Shown here piece by piece: positions 31,766 through 34,551 of a stretch of 34,551 nucleotides of DNA. The DNA is from Saccoglossus kowalevskii. Its lineage: Eukaryota > Hemichordata > Enteropneusta > Harrimaniidae. The first letter of the stretch is position 1. Each line of letters begins with the position of its first letter. The notes beneath the pieces are model-generated. The model did no database searches. It saw nothing but the letters and a program-made list of their open reading frames with translations, and was not told where the DNA came from. Location: NCBI RefSeq assembly GCF_000003605.2, contig NW_003138320.1, forward strand, positions 792,085-826,635, given 5' to 3'. The position numbers were made by a program, and so were the translations under genes.

Positions 31766-33126
31766 AGCTCCGCTGTCGACCTAGTCCAACTTGTAATGCG
31801 AGTGAATGTCCGTGTCAACTTTTTAGCTCCACTGTTGACTTTGTCGAGCGGAGCTTATCATATGAGTGATTGTCTGCCGTCGTCTGTGTCAATGTTTTAC
31901 TTTTTTGACTTCTTCTTGAAAACTACAAGCCTGAATGCTTTGATACTTGGTGTATATGTACCTTGGGTAGACCTCCCTCAGATTTGTTTATTTTGTAATG
32001 ATATCTTTAATTCTCTAATTTTGGTGAATATTTTTGTCATTTTTAGTAAAAAGTGATATTTTCGACTTCTTGTTAAAAAACGCAAGTCCAATTGCTTTGA
32101 TATTACATATATAGGTACTACATGTGGAACTCTCTCAGATTTGTTCATTTTGTAATGATATCTTTAGTTCTCTAATTTTGGTGAATATTTTTGTCATTTT
32201 TAGTAAAAAGTGATATTTTCGACTTCTTGTTAAAAACCGCAAGTTCAATTGCTTTGATATTACATGTATAGGTACTACATGTGAACCTCTCTCAGATTTG
32301 TTCATTTTGTAATGATATCTTCAATTCTCTAATTTTGGTAAATATTTTTGTCATTTTTGGTAAAAAGTGATATTTTCAACTTTTTGTTGAAAACAGCAAG
32401 TCCAATTGCTTTTATATTGCATACATAGGTACTACATGTGGATCTCTCTCAGATTTGTTCATTTTGTAATGATATCTTTAATTTTGGTGAATATTTTTGT
32501 CATTTTTGGTAAAAAGTGAGATTTTCGACTTCTTGTTAAAAACCGCAAGTCTGATTGCTTTTATATTACATATATAGGTATTACATGTGGACCTTGTTAA
32601 TTTCGTGGTGATATCTTCAATTACTTAATTTTGATGATTATTTTTGTCATTTTTGGTGAAAAGTGATATTTTTGAATTCTTGTTGAAAACAGCAAGGTCC
32701 TTTGCTTTGATACTATACATATTGTTCATTTTCTAATGATGTCTTCAGTTCTTTAATTGAAATGTGCATTGCTAACAGCGGAGCTATCTCAGCCGACAGG
32801 CTGCTTGTTTGACTTTTTCTTTTAAACTACAAGCCTGAATGCTTTGATACTTGGTGTATATGTACCCTGGGTAGACCTCTCTTAGATTTGTTTATTTCAT
32901 GATATCTTCAATTCTCTAATTTTGGTGAATATTTTTGTAATTTTTGGTAAAAAGTGATATTTTCAACTTCTTGTTAAAAACTGCAAGTCTGATTACTTTG
33001 ATATTATACATATAGGTACTACAGGTAGACCTCTCCCAGATTTGTTCATTTCATGGTGATATTTTCAATTCTTTAATTTTGATGAATATTTTTGTCATTT
33101 TTGGTAAAAAGTGATATTCTCTATTT
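31766..33126 (+). mobile_element. Hairpin-ended element with about five to six core units, plus an adjoining partial copy
   Basis: The terminal hairpin lies at 31825-31855 (AGCTCC.CTGT.. / ..AGCGGAGCT), with a second terminal-like motif at 31766. Core units start at 32055, 32212, 32369, 32518 and 32665 (GATATTTTCGACTTCTTGTT type), spacing 157, 157, 149 and 147 bp. The far end (AGCGGAGCTATCTCAGCCGA, from 32778) matches the inverse of 225-250. A second, partial copy follows at about 32807-33126. Confidence 0.75.
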
Positions 33127-33129
33127 CAA

Positions 33130-33970
33130 CATCAAGTTGCATCCGTTGAATCTTGGCCAGTGGATTTGGCCATCTCATTGAGTCTGTGCCACATTCACCC
33201 AGGGTAGGGGTATTTTTGGTATTCAGAATAAGGTAGGATTTGAACTTGGGTCTACCAATCATAAGTTTGCTGGACAACCACTAGTACGTTACCAGTAACA
33301 GGTACTCCTCAACTACACAACAAGCATGTGCATTGCAAAATGCTTGTTAAAGATACACATGTCTCTGTTAATAAAAATAGCTTTGAGGTAAGGTTAATAT
33401 AGCAGATTATGCGCTAGTCGGTGAGTGACATTTGTTATTGAATAAGTCTGCTGGTTGGGAAAAAATAACAGTGCGACGGCCTATTCTCAAACACCCATAA
33501 ACACAATCCACAAAACAGTAATCAAAAACTGTACATTACTCTAGTTGTTGTGACTCCTGAACAATGTAACCAGTTTACACCTACTTGTGTAACATTGTAA
33601 AATCGGTTGTTCAGGATTGTCTCATAGTTGAGTTTGTGTTGTTTTTTGGACTTCAGCTTTTTTCATTGGCTTTTCAACTGGCGTTCCACAGCAACTTGCG
33701 TAGAGCCCTTAGAATTACATGGTACAGTGTTGTGTGTCTTAGCAATATAGAAATTTCTGTGACGTAGTTGTATCCCCCCCAAAAAATAGGTATTGATACA
33801 TTTATTTTGTTCTTGTGGTTGTCTACTCAAAATGACATATTTATTTCATATGTCTGTGTATCTTCACATACATTCCCAGTTTTGCATTCCCTGGCAACAA
33901 TTTACAAACAATTTTAATGCAATGTAGGTATAAAAGCAAAATTTCTGAAATTTATATCTTGACTGTAATA
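33130..33970. other. Presumed YEATS4 intron 1, continued: no gene or clear repeat seen
   Basis: No coding exon, hairpin or terminal inverted repeat was found between the partial hairpin-ended element and the transposon at 33974. Confidence 0.5.
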
Positions 33971-33973
33971 TTA

Positions 33974-34551
33974 CCGTACTCGACCGCGTTAGCGCCCAGG
34001 GTCCTCGACTCATAAAATCGCGATTTTTTTTTTAGGGGTGGGCGCTTACCCGAGCACCCCCCTTGGAAAAGAGTGCAACTGACAATTTTAATTCACTGTG
34101 TGACAGATTGAGGGGGATATTACGTCTTTGAAAGTTTGAGGAAAAATAAAATTACGAAATTAGGTGCGTCGTCTTTGACTTTTACAATGAAGAAACAGAA
34201 ATGGTCAAATATGCACATTTTTTTACAATATTAATAACGTACCACCCAAATTTGCAAGATTAAAAATATGCAAGTCTGTTGGAACACAGTCAAAATCTTA
34301 ATCATTATCGCCACTGACGAATGTGTCGGATCGTATGCAAACTCTCGATAAAATACACCTTCCGCCATGACGTATTTGCATTTGACCTGCATCAACATCT
34401 TTTGACCTAATCGGTCAAGTCTGTTATTATCCAATCAAAATGCTTTGTGGTACCGACGCAATTCTTCGAAAATTCTCGAAGACTCTCGGGTAACGCAATG
34501 CGGAAGTGAATTATCGTTGTCGAAGTATGATCTGTTGGAATTGATTTCGGC
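33974..34551 (-). mobile_element. Second copy of the CCGTACTCGACC element, cut by the window edge
   Basis: It begins after TA (33972-33973) with CCGTACTCGACCGCGTTAGC and follows the 3590-4140 sequence to the window end. Its minus-strand ATG (34368-34366) starts MAEGVFYREFAYDP, homologous to the 3970 mini-ORF. The right terminal repeat lies outside the window. Confidence 0.87.

Overview
This is AT-rich, intron-rich animal nuclear DNA. Most of it is one multi-exon gene on the minus strand, with spliceosomal introns (GT..AG, 0.5-4 kb) full of short DNA transposons, minisatellites and microsatellites. A run of N at 10909-11098 is an assembly gap, so this is a draft scaffold. The gene families and repeat types suggest a marine invertebrate (a deuterostome or a lophotrochozoan), but the sequence alone does not settle the species. 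No rRNA, tRNA, CRISPR array, prokaryotic or viral gene was recognised.

Main gene (minus strand, 20902 down to 2573 and off the left edge). Twelve coding exons join with consistent phases into 566 codons of an M28-type membrane metallopeptidase of the glutamate carboxypeptidase II (GCPII/FOLH1), NAALAD and transferrin-receptor family. It has a short cytoplasmic tail, one membrane segment, an apical/protease-associated region and most of the di-zinc peptidase domain. Roughly the last 190-200 residues, including the fifth zinc ligand (a His) and the helical dimerisation domain, should lie left of position 1. A non-coding 5' exon probably ends near 28258. Four zinc ligands are present, but the catalytic general-base Glu is Lys, and the residues that recognise glutamate in GCPII are replaced.

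Second gene (plus strand, from 28859). A single first coding exon (22 codons) matches the N-terminus of YEATS4/GAS41. The remaining exons are not seen and should lie right of the window. The two genes are head to head across a CpG-bearing interval (about 28258-28859) that probably acts as a shared promoter.

Repeats. Two tandem repeats are unusual: a 73-bp array (13034-13726) and a 47-bp array (6800-7001) each start inside the 3' end of a coding exon and run into the intron, so every intact unit carries about 20 nt of exon plus a copy of the 5' splice site. The introns also hold several TA-flanked terminal-inverted-repeat families, a pogo/Tigger-like transposase remnant (15502-16644), a TTAA-type MITE (23459-23832), and a hairpin-ended element with about 150-bp internal repeats. 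That last element lies in opposite orientations near the two ends of the window (225-765 and 31766-33126).
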